This document shows positions 26,150 to 35,064 of a DNA stretch of 39,725 bases, in pieces. The translations under genes were made by a program, and so were the position numbers. The first letter of the stretch is position 1. Every line of letters starts with the position of its first letter. The notes beneath the pieces were generated by a model, which was not told the DNA's origin, did not search any database, and saw only the letters and a program-made list of their open reading frames with translations. This stretch comes from an uncultured Flavobacteriaceae bacterium (GTDB lineage: Bacteria; Bacteroidota; Bacteroidia; Flavobacteriales; Flavobacteriaceae). The DNA lies in contig CALGUD010000062.1 of assembly GCA_937901915.1 (NCBI GenBank), positions 1 through 39,725 of the forward strand. The letters are read 5' to 3'.

Positions 26150-28258
26150 TTAATAAAAATTAGCCCTGTTATCTTCTATTTCAGCTTCTTCTTTTAAAGC
26201 ATTATATGCAGCGCTCATAGCCCTGTTTCTGTTTAGGGTTTTTTGCGTATTTGCATAGGTGGTATAATTATCTAATGAAGGAGCTATCTCTTTTTTAGTT
26301 ACCTCTAACTTATAAACACCATTCTCACCTTCAATCAGGTTAGAAACCTTTCCTTCTGACAGTGAAAAAGCCGTACCAACAACTTTTGGCTCTCTACCGG
26401 CTCCTGTTATAGTTGGTGTTTTCATATTTAAACCGGCAGCTGTTTTTACAGATGTTTTATTGGATGATGCTATTTCTTCTAATGTTTTACCTTCGTTTTC
26501 AGATTTTATAAGTGCAGCCTTTTTCTGTTTTCTCAAAATAGGCAATACTCTAACCCGTGCAGAATTTACAGAGGCCAGTCCTTTTTTAAACTTTCCTGTT
26601 ACCTGGGCAATTATATACCCATTATTCATATTAAAACGTTTGATATCGTTAACATCAGTATCTTTATTAAAAGTCCATTGAACAAGTCCACGGTTGTTAC
26701 CCACACCAGGAATACTCTCATCCATAGCCTGAAGCCTGGATATTGGCCTAACAGTATACCCTTCTGCTTTTGCGGCTTCGGTAAAATCATTTTCTACAGC
26801 TGCCATTTCAAATTTAACTGCACTATTGTAAAGGCTGTTTACAGTTTCCTCTGAAGGATCAATTTTTCTTGCAATAGTAGCCAACTGTACCCCTTCATAG
26901 GTATCATCAACTTTTAAAACGTGATAACCGAAAGGTGTTTCCACAATTCCGATCTCCCCTACTTCTCTACTAAAAATGTATTCATCAAACGCAGGGACCA
27001 TTTGTCCTTTTGTAATATTATCATATTCTCCCCCCTTATTGGCAGAGCCGGGATCTTCAGAATATTCTTTAGCGAGATCAGAAAAACTATCCGGATCCTT
27101 TTTTGCTTTTGCCAAAATTTCATTAGCGAGCGCTTCGGCTTCTTCTTTGGTTCTTGGTTCTTTGGGTTGCGACTGGCCTCCATCATAGCCAATCAAGATG
27201 TGGCTTGCTTTAACAGAGCCTCTTCCACTCTTATTAACCATCTTGCTTAATTTATAAAAACCACCATCTTTGTATGGGCCATATACATTGCCCACGTTAA
27301 GGTTATAAAGAGTGTCTGCAAATGCAGCAGGCAAATCTTTTTTCACTACATATGTAGAATCATATTTAACATCCGAATGGGCATTTACATATTCCTGAAT
27401 ATTAGTTGCCTTATCAAACCCGGGAATAGTGTCGTTCATTTTTGTTTGGGAATTATAAGAAACCTTGCTATTTAAAAGTGCTGTAAGGTCATCCTGGATC
27501 TTTTGTTCATCAACATCTGAAGGTTTTTCTTCAAAATATACAAAGCGGATACTTCTGTAAGCCTCTTCTTCAAAGTCTTCTTTGTTTTCTTTAATATAGG
27601 CTTCTATCTCTTTATCCGTAACCTGTATAACACTATCAGGAACTGAAGAATAGGGCACCTGCACATATTTAATATCAATCTTATCATTTTCTAAATGATA
27701 CGCTACCTCTCCTTCTTTAATAGTTGTACCTACACCTGCTTTAATAAGGTTAAAATAGGAATTCTCTTTGGAAGCATTTATTAGAGCATCTTCCTGAGCC
27801 TGCCATTGTTGGTATCCGGCCGGACTGGTAGTTTTTAATTCTCTCACGAAATCTATTACTTTTTGCTCATCAAATACGCCTGCTTCATTTTGAAAATTAG
27901 GGTTTGATGCAAAAGCCGGATTGGCTTTAATTACATTAAGGATTTGATCTTTTTCAACATTAAGCCCTAATTTTTCATATTGCTGATTTAAAAGTTCATT
28001 TCTCACTTCTCTTTCCCAAACCTGATTAACCACCTGAACTGTAGAAGCGTTTGCCCCAGCACCTCTTGATGCAAATTCGACCTGGTTAACAAAATTGTCA
28101 CGGGAGATCACCTCACCATTTACCTCACCTATAACACTCGTAGTTTCAGAACCACCACCAGCCATAGAATCTGCTCCTATAACGAAAGCCAATAATGCCA
28201 ATGCAATAACAAGTATTAAAACTATTTTTTTACTTCTTATTTGATTTAAAATAGCCAT
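26150..28258 (-). CDS. ppiD: Periplasmic peptidyl-prolyl isomerase chaperone (PpiD/SurA-like)
   Basis: The 702-residue protein has one N-terminal membrane segment (about residues 12-30) and a long periplasmic part: a SurA_N-type chaperone region (about 35-340), a parvulin rotamase domain (about 345-455, starting VKASHILIGYDGG and ending ETPFGYHVLKV) and a further C-terminal region. It resembles PpiD, which helps proteins leaving the Sec channel to fold. The second rotamase-like region after residue 455 looks degenerate. It follows the CNNM/CorC gene by 89 bases, with a hairpin between, so it may have its own promoter. Confidence 0.9.
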   Translation of the reverse strand: MAILNQIRSKKIVLILVIALALLAFVIGADSMAGGGSETTSVIGEVNGEVISRDNFVNQVEFASRGAGANASTVQVVNQVWEREVRNELLNQQYEKLGLNVEKDQILNVIKANPAFASNPNFQNEAGVFDEQKVIDFVRELKTTSPAGYQQWQAQEDALINASKENSYFNLIKAGVGTTIKEGEVAYHLENDKIDIKYVQVPYSSVPDSVIQVTDKEIEAYIKENKEDFEEEAYRSIRFVYFEEKPSDVDEQKIQDDLTALLNSKVSYNSQTKMNDTIPGFDKATNIQEYVNAHSDVKYDSTYVVKKDLPAAFADTLYNLNVGNVYGPYKDGGFYKLSKMVNKSGRGSVKASHILIGYDGGQSQPKEPRTKEEAEALANEILAKAKKDPDSFSDLAKEYSEDPGSANKGGEYDNITKGQMVPAFDEYIFSREVGEIGIVETPFGYHVLKVDDTYEGVQLATIARKIDPSEETVNSLYNSAVKFEMAAVENDFTEAAKAEGYTVRPISRLQAMDESIPGVGNNRGLVQWTFNKDTDVNDIKRFNMNNGYIIAQVTGKFKKGLASVNSARVRVLPILRKQKKAALIKSENEGKTLEEIASSNKTSVKTAAGLNMKTPTITGAGREPKVVGTAFSLSEGKVSNLIEGENGVYKLEVTKKEIAPSLDNYTTYANTQKTLNRNRAMSAAYNALKEEAEIEDNRANFY

Positions 28259-28316
28259 ATATATTATTTATTTTAATAAAATTCAGTTGGCGAAAATACC
28301 ATTTTTTTACAACAAT

Positions 28317-28348
28317 AAAAACCTGAAACTTTAATATTTAAGGTTTTT
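28317..28348 (-). terminator. Hairpin after the CNNM/CorC gene
   Basis: AAAAACCT and AGGTTTTT can pair around a 16-base loop, immediately after the stop of the minus-strand CNNM/CorC gene. Only three G-C pairs support it, so it is a weak or partial terminator. Confidence 0.45.
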
Positions 28349-29637
28349 TATTCGTCGTTTAAGACTTTAAGAAGAATAAGGTCGATCTTAGTAGTACCCA
28401 CTTCTTTTATTTCAAATTGAAATGATTCAATTTTTATAATTTCTCCTACTTCAGGTATTTCTCCTAAATGATTTACAATGAGCCCCCCAAGGGTTTCATA
28501 ATTTTCACTTTCCGGAAGATTTAGCCTGTATTCTTCATTCAAATAATCTACATCTAAACGGGCTGAAAATAGGTATTCATTTTTGCTGATTTGTTCTTCT
28601 AGTTGTACATCATTATCATGCTCGTCTTCTATTTCACCAAAAAGTTCTTCAATGATGTCTTCAACGGTTAATATTCCCGAGGTTCCTCCATACTCATCCA
28701 ATACAACCGCGATACTCTTTCTTTTTTTCATAAGGATCTCCAAAATATCGCTTATAAGCATCGTTTCCGGCACAAATTCAACCGGCATCATTATACTTTT
28801 TATTGTTTTGGGTTTTTTAAACAACTCGAAAGAGTGCACATATCCAACAATGTCGTCTATGGTTTCGAGATATACCAGTATTTTTGAAAATCCGGTTTTA
28901 GTAAAAAGTTTAACAAGGCCGGCTGGTGGTTCATGAATTTCTACTGCTGTGATTTCGGTACGGGGTATCATTACTTCCCTGGCCTTTACTTCGGCAAACT
29001 CTAAAGCATTTCTGAAAATTTGTATTTCAGAATCCACATCGTCATTATCTCCTACGGATTCCATCTGTTCAGAAATATAATCCCCTAATTCTACCTTACT
29101 GAATGATAGTTGCACTTCATCACCTTCTGATTTAAAAACAACTTTAAGCACAAAATCTGACATCCAGATTATAAAATCTGAAATAAATGAAAACAGCACA
29201 TAAAATAAATAAGCAGGTAATGCGAAAAACTTAATTAATTTGTTTGAATAGATCTGAAAAAAAACTTTTGGTAAAAATTCTGCAGTCAGCAATATGATAA
29301 GAGTAGAAATAATTGTTTGAAAAAGAAGGTTGAATTCTGTAAACAAAGAATTAAGAAAATCACTCTGAGTAGGATACACATCCTGTATCCATGCCATAAT
29401 CGCTTCTCCCATAAAAAACCCATACACAACCAGTGCCAGGTTATTACCTACTAGCATTGTGGCAATAAACTTTGACGGCTTTTTAGTAAGCCTGGTGAGT
29501 ATCGTTGCTAATAAACCATCTTGTTTTTTTTCGATTTCGAGGTGAATACGATTTGAAGAAATGTAAGCGATCTCCATACCGGAAAAAAATGCTGAAAGTA
29601 TAAGTGCAATAATAATGATGAGGATTGAAGTTCCCAT
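28348..29637 (-). CDS. CNNM/CorC-type membrane protein with CBS domains (HlyC/CorC, GldE-like)
   Basis: The 429-residue protein has an N-terminal CNNM (DUF21) membrane domain with about four segments (1-190), starting ILSAFFSGMEIAYISSNR. Next is a CBS pair (about 205-330) beginning MIPRTEITAV, with VLDEYGGTSGILTVEDIIEELFGEIEDEHD. A CorC/HlyC transporter-associated domain (about 345-425) ends the protein. The family is linked to Mg2+ or other cation export, and a flavobacterial relative, GldE, to gliding motility. The classical gldE neighbours are absent, so I do not use that name. It belongs to a minus-strand envelope gene run. Confidence 0.9.
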   Translation of the reverse strand: MGTSILIIIIALILSAFFSGMEIAYISSNRIHLEIEKKQDGLLATILTRLTKKPSKFIATMLVGNNLALVVYGFFMGEAIMAWIQDVYPTQSDFLNSLFTEFNLLFQTIISTLIILLTAEFLPKVFFQIYSNKLIKFFALPAYLFYVLFSFISDFIIWMSDFVLKVVFKSEGDEVQLSFSKVELGDYISEQMESVGDNDDVDSEIQIFRNALEFAEVKAREVMIPRTEITAVEIHEPPAGLVKLFTKTGFSKILVYLETIDDIVGYVHSFELFKKPKTIKSIMMPVEFVPETMLISDILEILMKKRKSIAVVLDEYGGTSGILTVEDIIEELFGEIEDEHDNDVQLEEQISKNEYLFSARLDVDYLNEEYRLNLPESENYETLGGLIVNHLGEIPEVGEIIKIESFQFEIKEVGTTKIDLILLKVLNDE

Positions 29638-29832
29638 CTATTGGTCGTTTTTTCGCTGATTGAATTTTTTTCTGTAATGCCTTCTAAAAAAGAACATTCC
29701 GGTAGAAAAGATGCCAAATACTAAAAAAAGGTACGCTCTGTTTCTATCTGTTTCCCATTCAGTGAAAACTTTAATATAAGAAATTACTGCGATTACTAAA
29801 TATATGATTTCAGATATCCTGAAGTATTTCAT
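29638..29832 (-). CDS. Small two-helix membrane protein
   Basis: This 64-residue protein has two hydrophobic segments (about residues 7-22 and 33-50) joined by a short charged turn, and a very basic C-terminal tail (RRHYRKKFNQRK). I do not know a function. Its stop directly abuts the start of the CNNM/CorC gene and it follows lptC by ten bases, so it is a member of that operon. Tight packing, rather than similarity to a known family, supports it as a real gene. Confidence 0.7.
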   Translation of the reverse strand: MKYFRISEIIYLVIAVISYIKVFTEWETDRNRAYLFLVFGIFSTGMFFFRRHYRKKFNQRKNDQ

Positions 29833-29842
29833 TTGAATTTAT

Positions 29843-30397
29843 TTATTCTTTTACCAGGGCTCTTCCTGTATTTTTATGGGAGTTCACTTTTGTAAAACTC
29901 TTATTAAAATCGATACCGATACCTGTCATGTTTAAATCTTCACTTGTAAAAGTATAATTTTTTTCGGTAAAAATCCAGTCATTTTTTTGGTCCCAGTATA
30001 ATTGCGGGGATTCGAGTTTTTTACCTTCATGCGTTTCTATAACCACATTTCCTACTAACTCAACCAGTTTTGTGGAGGAATATATAATTCCATAATCTGC
30101 AGTAATAACACTCTTGTTTTTTTCTTCATCAAAGAAATCCACCTTCACACCTTCGGGGAATTCCTGGTACTGGAAATTACGGTTTGAAAAATCGTTATGC
30201 ACAGGCCCGGTTACAATGGCTGTAACCCTGGTTGAATCGGTATAAATCATTTCAAAGTTTTTTGCAACACCAACAGGTTCTTTGCTTAAAACAGATAGTT
30301 TTTGAATTTCTCCCAGGTTACCTTTACATGAAAAAAACATTGTCACAGTAAAAACTGTGACAATGCATATAAAAGTATGTTTTGAGAGGTAATTCAT
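29843..30397 (-). CDS. lptC: LPS export protein LptC
   Basis: LptC (184 residues) links the inner-membrane LPS transporter LptBFG to the periplasmic bridge that carries LPS outward. Here it has a lipoprotein-like signal (FFSC, Cys24) instead of a simple membrane anchor, and a beta-rich domain with YTDSTRVTAIVTGP, VDFFDEEKNKSVITADYG and a late WDQKNDWIFTEK motif, as in Bacteroidota LptC. It lies three bases after the TPR-protein gene. The lipoprotein signal means it could be lipid-anchored in the inner membrane. Confidence 0.9.
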   Translation of the reverse strand: MNYLSKHTFICIVTVFTVTMFFSCKGNLGEIQKLSVLSKEPVGVAKNFEMIYTDSTRVTAIVTGPVHNDFSNRNFQYQEFPEGVKVDFFDEEKNKSVITADYGIIYSSTKLVELVGNVVIETHEGKKLESPQLYWDQKNDWIFTEKNYTFTSEDLNMTGIGIDFNKSFTKVNSHKNTGRALVKE

Positions 30398-30400
30398 AAA

Positions 30401-31774
30401 TTACAGGTTAGGTACTTTTACGCTACCACCAACCCAACAGTTAAATTTGACTGTTTTACCGGCCATATCAGCGTTAAAGATATCAGTCCTGCTCGGAGCT
30501 AAGCCTTCGTAACTTTTAACTGTTTGTAGTGCTCTACTTTTTACAGAAGGGTCAACCTTAGCAGCTTGTCTTGCAAGGTCTGCTGCTTTCCAGTAAACCG
30601 CTCTTTTTTCAAAAGCGGTGGTTCCGCAATCATTAGCACTGTTTGCATAAAGATTAGCCAATATTAAATATGCGCTACCAAGTGCAGGGTTATTTTCCAA
30701 TGCCTGGTTTGCATAGTTTCTGGCCGCTGTTTTGCTTCCGCTCTTAGAATATTTACTTGCAATCCTTAACAGTAATTTAGCTTTTTTATACTTATCACTT
30801 TGAAGGGATACAGCTTCATTGTAATACTTTATAGATCCTTTACTGTCCCCTGCTTTGTCTTTAAGCAACCCTAAATAATATGCAGATTCTGCAGATGGCT
30901 CTAATTTATGTAGTTCTTCTACCAATTTAACAAAGAGAGGATCTCCTGTACATTCTTTCGAATCCATTCTACTGGCAGCTGCCCTTAACCATGAAGGGTC
31001 GTTCTTTTTAGCATCAAAGTTCTTTTGGTATAATGGTATTAAATTCTCACAATCGGCTAATTGCCCTAATTTTGCATCTACGCTACCACTTACCTGCTCG
31101 TATGCAGCACCATTTGTATAAGCTGCGTTCAAGACTTTCTTTTCATTAGAGGTAATTGTACCGGCTTCTTCTTTTTCAACCAGTTTAACAATACTTTCGG
31201 TTAATTCTTTATTCTCAAGTTCTATTTTCTCTGTAACATCATCGTATACATTAAAAACTTCCTGTAAGTCTTTTTTACCTGCTTTATGAAGGTCTACCAA
31301 AGCGGAAAAATACATATAAAGCGCTTTTGCGTTTTTAAAGTTGTCTTTGTCTTCCTTAAAAGCAACACCTAATTGTTCATAAACCTTTTCATCATCCAAT
31401 AATCCGTATTCTTTCCCGGCAATGACCTTATCAACTGTTACACCAGCTTTTGTAAATTTATCAGGAAAATATTTTAAACTCTCATCATATAATTTCATCA
31501 GAGCATTCACAAAATTAGTTTTTTCATCTCCTGAAGCATTCTCAATTTTATGTTTCAATATTTTTTCACCATAGGCAAAATTTGCATAGTGTAGGTCCGG
31601 GCAATTATCATATACCATTTTCCATGCATCATATGCTCCATCAAGGTTTCCGGCTTTAACATCACCAGCATACAGTGATAAATTTGTGTTGCATTCAGGG
31701 TTTTGGGCCATTGCATTTGCAGAGAACACAAATGCAACAAAAAACGATAAGATTGGTGTAATTTTAGTTTTCAT
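30401..31774 (-). CDS. Secreted TPR-repeat protein
   Basis: The 457-residue protein has an N-terminal signal peptide (about residues 1-23, ending AMAQN) and helical repeats of TPR type. The clearest are in the second half, such as SAYYLGLLKDKAGDSKGSIKYYNEAV (about 300-325; only part is quoted by key residues) and NPALGSAYLILANLYANSA. The ATG at 31774 is chosen because it begins the signal peptide and has GAAGAG just before it; a longer frame opening at 31828 would overlap the gene upstream. Such periplasmic TPR proteins scaffold envelope complexes; the partner is unknown. It sits between an outer-membrane protein gene and lptC. Confidence 0.85.
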   Translation of the reverse strand: MKTKITPILSFFVAFVFSANAMAQNPECNTNLSLYAGDVKAGNLDGAYDAWKMVYDNCPDLHYANFAYGEKILKHKIENASGDEKTNFVNALMKLYDESLKYFPDKFTKAGVTVDKVIAGKEYGLLDDEKVYEQLGVAFKEDKDNFKNAKALYMYFSALVDLHKAGKKDLQEVFNVYDDVTEKIELENKELTESIVKLVEKEEAGTITSNEKKVLNAAYTNGAAYEQVSGSVDAKLGQLADCENLIPLYQKNFDAKKNDPSWLRAAASRMDSKECTGDPLFVKLVEELHKLEPSAESAYYLGLLKDKAGDSKGSIKYYNEAVSLQSDKYKKAKLLLRIASKYSKSGSKTAARNYANQALENNPALGSAYLILANLYANSANDCGTTAFEKRAVYWKAADLARQAAKVDPSVKSRALQTVKSYEGLAPSRTDIFNADMAGKTVKFNCWVGGSVKVPNL

Positions 31775-31793
31775 CTCTTCAATATTTATGTTA

Positions 31794-33050
31794 TTAATCA
31801 TACTTTCTTTTTTGAAACCACTTATCACTTAACGATAAGCTTAACTTGACATTAAAATAATTTTCTTCTATCAATCCGGCATTGAGAGTTCCTCTTTTAC
31901 CATATTCAAAATCAAAATTGACATTTGAAAAATTACGTACTGGTAATCCTAAACCAAAAGATATGCCAAAGTTATTAATTTCTTCGTTTTTTATCCGTAA
32001 CCCGGTTTCTTCAAACCTAATTCCGGCCCTGTAGACTACTGTACTCCAGTAGCTGGTAAAGGAATTATAGTTAGGGATATAAAAACCGCCTAAAGATATA
32101 ATAAAAGAATCTTTATATTCTGTATCCGGAGAATCCATAAAATAATTTTTGAAATTTCCGGTTTTGATTGATTGAATCTCAGTACCTACAAACCATTTAT
32201 ACTCTTTTCCCAAACCCACACCAAATGATACATTAGCAGGTACTACTAAATCGGTTTCCCTTAATCCTGATGCTTCCAGATCAACATCTTCTACTTCTGA
32301 CACAGGAGATAATTCATGAAATGTAGAAATTTGTCTACTGTTGATTGATGTGATTGTAGTTTCCGGTGAAAAGGTTATACCTGTTCTAAAAGTGAAATCC
32401 TCTAAGATTTTCAACTTGTATGATAATCCGAAATTAAAATCAACACCGCTTAACTCTGAATTATTTCTTTCACGTGTTCCCAGTAAAACATTCTCTACCA
32501 CACGCTCACTCTCATTTTCAAGTTTTCCAAAAGCATAGTTTCCTGTAACACCAATGTTAATATTTTCGGTCACTTTATAGCCTAAAGATAAAAAAACTTT
32601 GTTAAGTCCACCGTTACCTGTTAATTCATTGCGCTGAACCAGGCCATTATTATTGTTCTCAGATAAAATATTATAGCCAACTGAAGAATAGGATAGCAAA
32701 CCTGTATTTACAACAAACTTAGGGGACACTGGAAAACCTACCGACAGGTAATCAAAAGATGCGCTATTTTGTGTTTCGGTTACTGACGAATTTTTAAATT
32801 GTGTAGAGTTGTGAGATAACCCAACTGTAAAAACTGTTCGCTTTATATCACCTAAAGCAGCAGGGTTTCTTAGATTGGCATGAATACTATCTGAATAAAA
32901 ACTAAGGCCTCCCATAGATTGATTCTCTACTGTTCCCTTAAACTTCAACTCTCCAATACCGTAAAATGAATAAGGTGAATAAGTTCCTTCCTGAGCATAA
33001 TTAAATGTAAGAACCAGTAATGCAATTACAACAAAAAAATTTTTAATCAT
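31794..33050 (-). CDS. Outer-membrane beta-barrel protein
   Basis: The 418-residue protein starts with a signal peptide (about residues 1-19, ending NYAQE) and continues as alternating polar and hydrophobic strands rich in Gly, Tyr and Asn, typical of a barrel. The motif YSPYSFYGIGELKFKGTVENQSMGG at the mature N-terminus (shown here by its key features only) and the C-terminal aromatic-rich strands fit an outer-membrane transport-like protein of the FadL/PorV kind; no substrate can be given. Its start codon overlaps the last base of the coaX stop, so translation is coupled. Together with the TPR protein and LptC it points to outer-membrane assembly. Confidence 0.82.
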   Translation of the reverse strand: MIKNFFVVIALLVLTFNYAQEGTYSPYSFYGIGELKFKGTVENQSMGGLSFYSDSIHANLRNPAALGDIKRTVFTVGLSHNSTQFKNSSVTETQNSASFDYLSVGFPVSPKFVVNTGLLSYSSVGYNILSENNNNGLVQRNELTGNGGLNKVFLSLGYKVTENINIGVTGNYAFGKLENESERVVENVLLGTRERNNSELSGVDFNFGLSYKLKILEDFTFRTGITFSPETTITSINSRQISTFHELSPVSEVEDVDLEASGLRETDLVVPANVSFGVGLGKEYKWFVGTEIQSIKTGNFKNYFMDSPDTEYKDSFIISLGGFYIPNYNSFTSYWSTVVYRAGIRFEETGLRIKNEEINNFGISFGLGLPVRNFSNVNFDFEYGKRGTLNAGLIEENYFNVKLSLSLSDKWFQKRKYD

Positions 33051-33778
33051 TAGTTTTTATTGAGTTCTAAAATATAGTTGAGTCCTTTAAATAAAAAATT
33101 TGAATTGGCAAATATGGTACTTTTTAATCTTTTAGACAAAAAATCACTGTCCCCTCCTGTTAAAATAATTGTTAAATCACTAAATCTTTCAGAATATTGA
33201 CGGACAGTGCCTTCAATTTCATGGATAACACCGTTAATAATACCCGAAACAATACTATTTTGAGTTGAATTGCCTATAAAGTCCGTAAGTTCTGTTGTTT
33301 CTATTAACGGTAAATTGGCAGTAAACGTATTAAGGGCTTTAAATCGCATATATATTCCGGGGGATATTGCCCCTCCATAATACTTAGCATCTTCACTCAA
33401 AAAGTCGTATGTAATACATGAACCGGAGTCTACTATTAAAACATTTTTGCCTTTACACTCATAGTATGCTGCAGTAATGAGTGCAATCCTGTCAACCCCC
33501 AATGTTTGTGGGGTTTCATATAAATTTACAAACGGGACTTTAGATTCACTGTTAAGTTCATGAACTTTGCAAAAAACAGACAATGCTTTCATATCTTTCC
33601 CGGAAAGACAGGATACCGAAGATATTATTGAATTATTGATATCGGGATGATAATCAAAAATTTTTTCAATTTCCGGCAAAAAATTTTCATGATTGAATTT
33701 TGATTCGCTCAAAATTTCTTTTCCCCTAAAAACAGCTGTTTTAATGAGTGTATTCCCTGCATCTATTACTAAGTTCAT
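33050..33778 (-). CDS. coaX: Type III pantothenate kinase
   Basis: CoaX (242 residues) phosphorylates pantothenate, the first step of coenzyme A synthesis. It has the actin-like fold motifs: the phosphate-binding VIDAGNTLIKTAVF at the start, VDRIALITAAYYECKGKNVLIVDSGSCITYD (position about 100-130, key residues Asp and Gly) and GGAISPGIYMRFKAL. A TTG two codons upstream could extend it, but the ATG at 33778 starts at the conserved MNLVIDAGNT. It is the first gene of the minus-strand envelope run and ends the conserved chromosome side of the tRNA-Phe boundary. Confidence 0.93.
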   Translation of the reverse strand: MNLVIDAGNTLIKTAVFRGKEILSESKFNHENFLPEIEKIFDYHPDINNSIISSVSCLSGKDMKALSVFCKVHELNSESKVPFVNLYETPQTLGVDRIALITAAYYECKGKNVLIVDSGSCITYDFLSEDAKYYGGAISPGIYMRFKALNTFTANLPLIETTELTDFIGNSTQNSIVSGIINGVIHEIEGTVRQYSERFSDLTIILTGGDSDFLSKRLKSTIFANSNFLFKGLNYILELNKN

Positions 33779-33840
33779 TTTCAAAAATTAAAGATGCTAA
33801 TTTACAAAATGGTTTTTTTTTTAAATTCCTTTGCAGTTAT

Positions 33841-33848
33841 TATTTTTG
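33841..33848 (+). promoter_or_regulatory. -7 element upstream of tRNA-Phe
   Basis: TATTTTTG matches TAnnTTTG and ends 31 bases before the mature tRNA start. A TTTG at 33830 is too close to be the -33 partner. The spacing to the tRNA is normal. Confidence 0.45.
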
Positions 33849-33879
33849 CACATATATTTGCACCCGCAATTATACTACT

Positions 33880-33952
33880 GGTGCCTTAGCTCAGTTGGTA
33901 GAGCAAAGGACTGAAAATCCTTGTGTCCCTGGTTCGATTCCTGGAGGCACCA
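33880..33952 (+). tRNA. tRNA-Phe (GAA)
   Basis: A complete cloverleaf can be drawn: acceptor GGTGCCT with AGGCACC, D-stem GCTC/GAGC, anticodon stem AAGGA/TCCTT with loop CTGAAAA (anticodon GAA) and a T-arm with loop TTCGATT. The middle pair of the T-stem is a U-U mismatch (CCTGG facing CCTGG). The discriminator is A and the following bases are CCG, so the 3' CCA is not encoded in full. It lies at the junction between conserved genes and a mobile element, and tRNA 3' ends are common integration targets. Confidence 0.95.
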
Positions 33953-33956
33953 CCGC

Positions 33957-34000
33957 AAAAACTCGCAAACTCTTTATTTTAAAGGTGTTGCGGGTTTTTT
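33957..34000 (+). terminator. Terminator after tRNA-Phe
   Basis: AAACTCGCAA and TTGCGGGTTT pair (one G-U) around a 19-base loop and end in six T residues. It lies just downstream of the tRNA and should end its transcript. Confidence 0.8.
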
Positions 34001-34263
34001 GTTTAAAAAGGGTGCTGACTAGGGTGCGTTTAAGAATAAAATAGTAGATTCCTTACTTCAAAATTGATCTACTTGGAAAAAATGAAATGAGCTTTTTTTT
34101 GTAGGGGGTGAGAGGGAAATAGTGCATATAAGTCTCAGCCTTTCTCAAATGACAAACCGCACAGAAGAACACAAATAGTATTAATGAAATGTTAAAATTT
34201 CAACATTAGTATATAATAAAAGCTATTCAGAATTGTTTTGCCGAAAAAGTTAATTATAATTAC
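34001..34263. other. Gene-free stretch at the left end of the putative integrated element
   Basis: No credible gene is seen between the tRNA terminator and the XRE-regulator stop. The stretch is A+T-rich, includes a G-rich GTAGGGGGTGAGAGGG around 34100 and a 20-base near-palindrome at 34188. If the element used the tRNA end as its target, the left attachment site lies at or just before this stretch. Confidence 0.5.
34188..34207. repeat. 20-bp near-palindrome upstream of the XRE gene stop
   Basis: AATGTTAAAATTTCAACATT differs from its own reverse complement at only one symmetrical pair of positions. It could be a regulator or recombinase binding site; a T run for termination is absent. Confidence 0.4.
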
Positions 34264-34506
34264 TTAGGTGTCATTTAAATGTGGATCAAGCAGTAAGCAC
34301 ACATTAACATTTAAAGCATTAGCGATTTTGTGAAGCGTTAAGATAGTAGTGTTTATTTCAGCCCTTTCAATTCGTCCAATTTGATTTTTTGGTATGTCGG
34401 CTTCAATAGACAAGTCATGTTGAGACATATTCTTAGCTTCCCTAAACTGTTTTACTTTTGTCCCTATAGATACTAAAATCTTTATTTCTTCATCTTTACT
34501 CTTCAC
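34264..34506 (-). CDS. XRE-family helix-turn-helix regulator
   Basis: The 80-residue protein is a single Cro/C1-type helix-turn-helix domain (about residues 14-70): VKQFREAKNMSQHDLSIEAD followed by the recognition helix NQIGRIERAE and the INTTILTLHKIANALNV segment. Regulators of this size and type control mobile-element or defence genes. It is transcribed toward the tRNA, divergent from the small-gene block that begins at 34667, and the 160-base gap between them probably holds both promoters. Confidence 0.88.
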   Translation of the reverse strand: MKSKDEEIKILVSIGTKVKQFREAKNMSQHDLSIEADIPKNQIGRIERAEINTTILTLHKIANALNVNVCLLLDPHLNDT

Positions 34507-34666
34507 ATAGTAAAAATGTACTTATCTTATAAAATTATCGGACACATATTTGTGTTTTAATTATATTTTCATTAATATTTGTAATATTTCACATCAACCG
34601 ATTACGGTTTACCGTAACAAAAAATTATTCAAATAAGATACTTTTAAACCCTAATCTATATCAACT

Positions 34667-34954
34667 ATGAGAAAAATATCATTTTATGTTATTACAACTG
34701 TAATTTTAGCTTCATGTGGTTCAGTAACCAGAACTATGTTTGGCGCAACAGAAACGACCTTAATTAAAACAGTATCTATTGAACAAAACTGCGATAAAGA
34801 AAAAATTAAAATTATTGATAAGGTAAAGGGGCTGCATGGAGCAACCTATTCTATAGATGCCTGCGGAAAAAGAGTAGTTTACAAACAGGTAGGCACCGTA
34901 TTCATGGAAGCTTCTCAAACCGATAAAACCATTAATAATTTAAATGACAATTAA
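34667..34954 (+). CDS. Small lipoprotein, unknown function
   Basis: The 95-residue protein has a lipoprotein signal with the box ILASCG (Cys17). The mature part has two further Cys residues (in QNCDKEK and DACGKRV) that could form a disulfide. I recognise no family. It is the first gene of a plus-strand block of five small genes. TACTTTTA about 25 bases upstream is close to, but not, the -7 consensus. The sequence IDACGKRVVYKQVG resembles a motif I have seen in other short Bacteroidota lipoproteins, without a known role. Confidence 0.72.
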   Translation: MRKISFYVITTVILASCGSVTRTMFGATETTLIKTVSIEQNCDKEKIKIIDKVKGLHGATYSIDACGKRVVYKQVGTVFMEASQTDKTINNLNDN

Positions 34955-35064
34955 AAATGACCTATTCACTATATGTCTATCACTGAAACAAGAAAATAAT
35001 CGACACATCCAAAACAGAATAAGTTTTTTCTTGCATTTTAAACAAAAAAATAATACTTTACAAT

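Noticed and set aside
26921..27250. Plus-strand frame of 109 codons inside the ppiD-like gene
   Set aside because: Antisense to the parvulin domain, with low-complexity content and no ribosome site.
33748..34044. Open frame of 98 codons across the tRNA-Phe
   Set aside because: Its middle part is a translation of the tRNA itself (the familiar ALAQLVEQRT shadow), and its start lies in the antisense of coaX.
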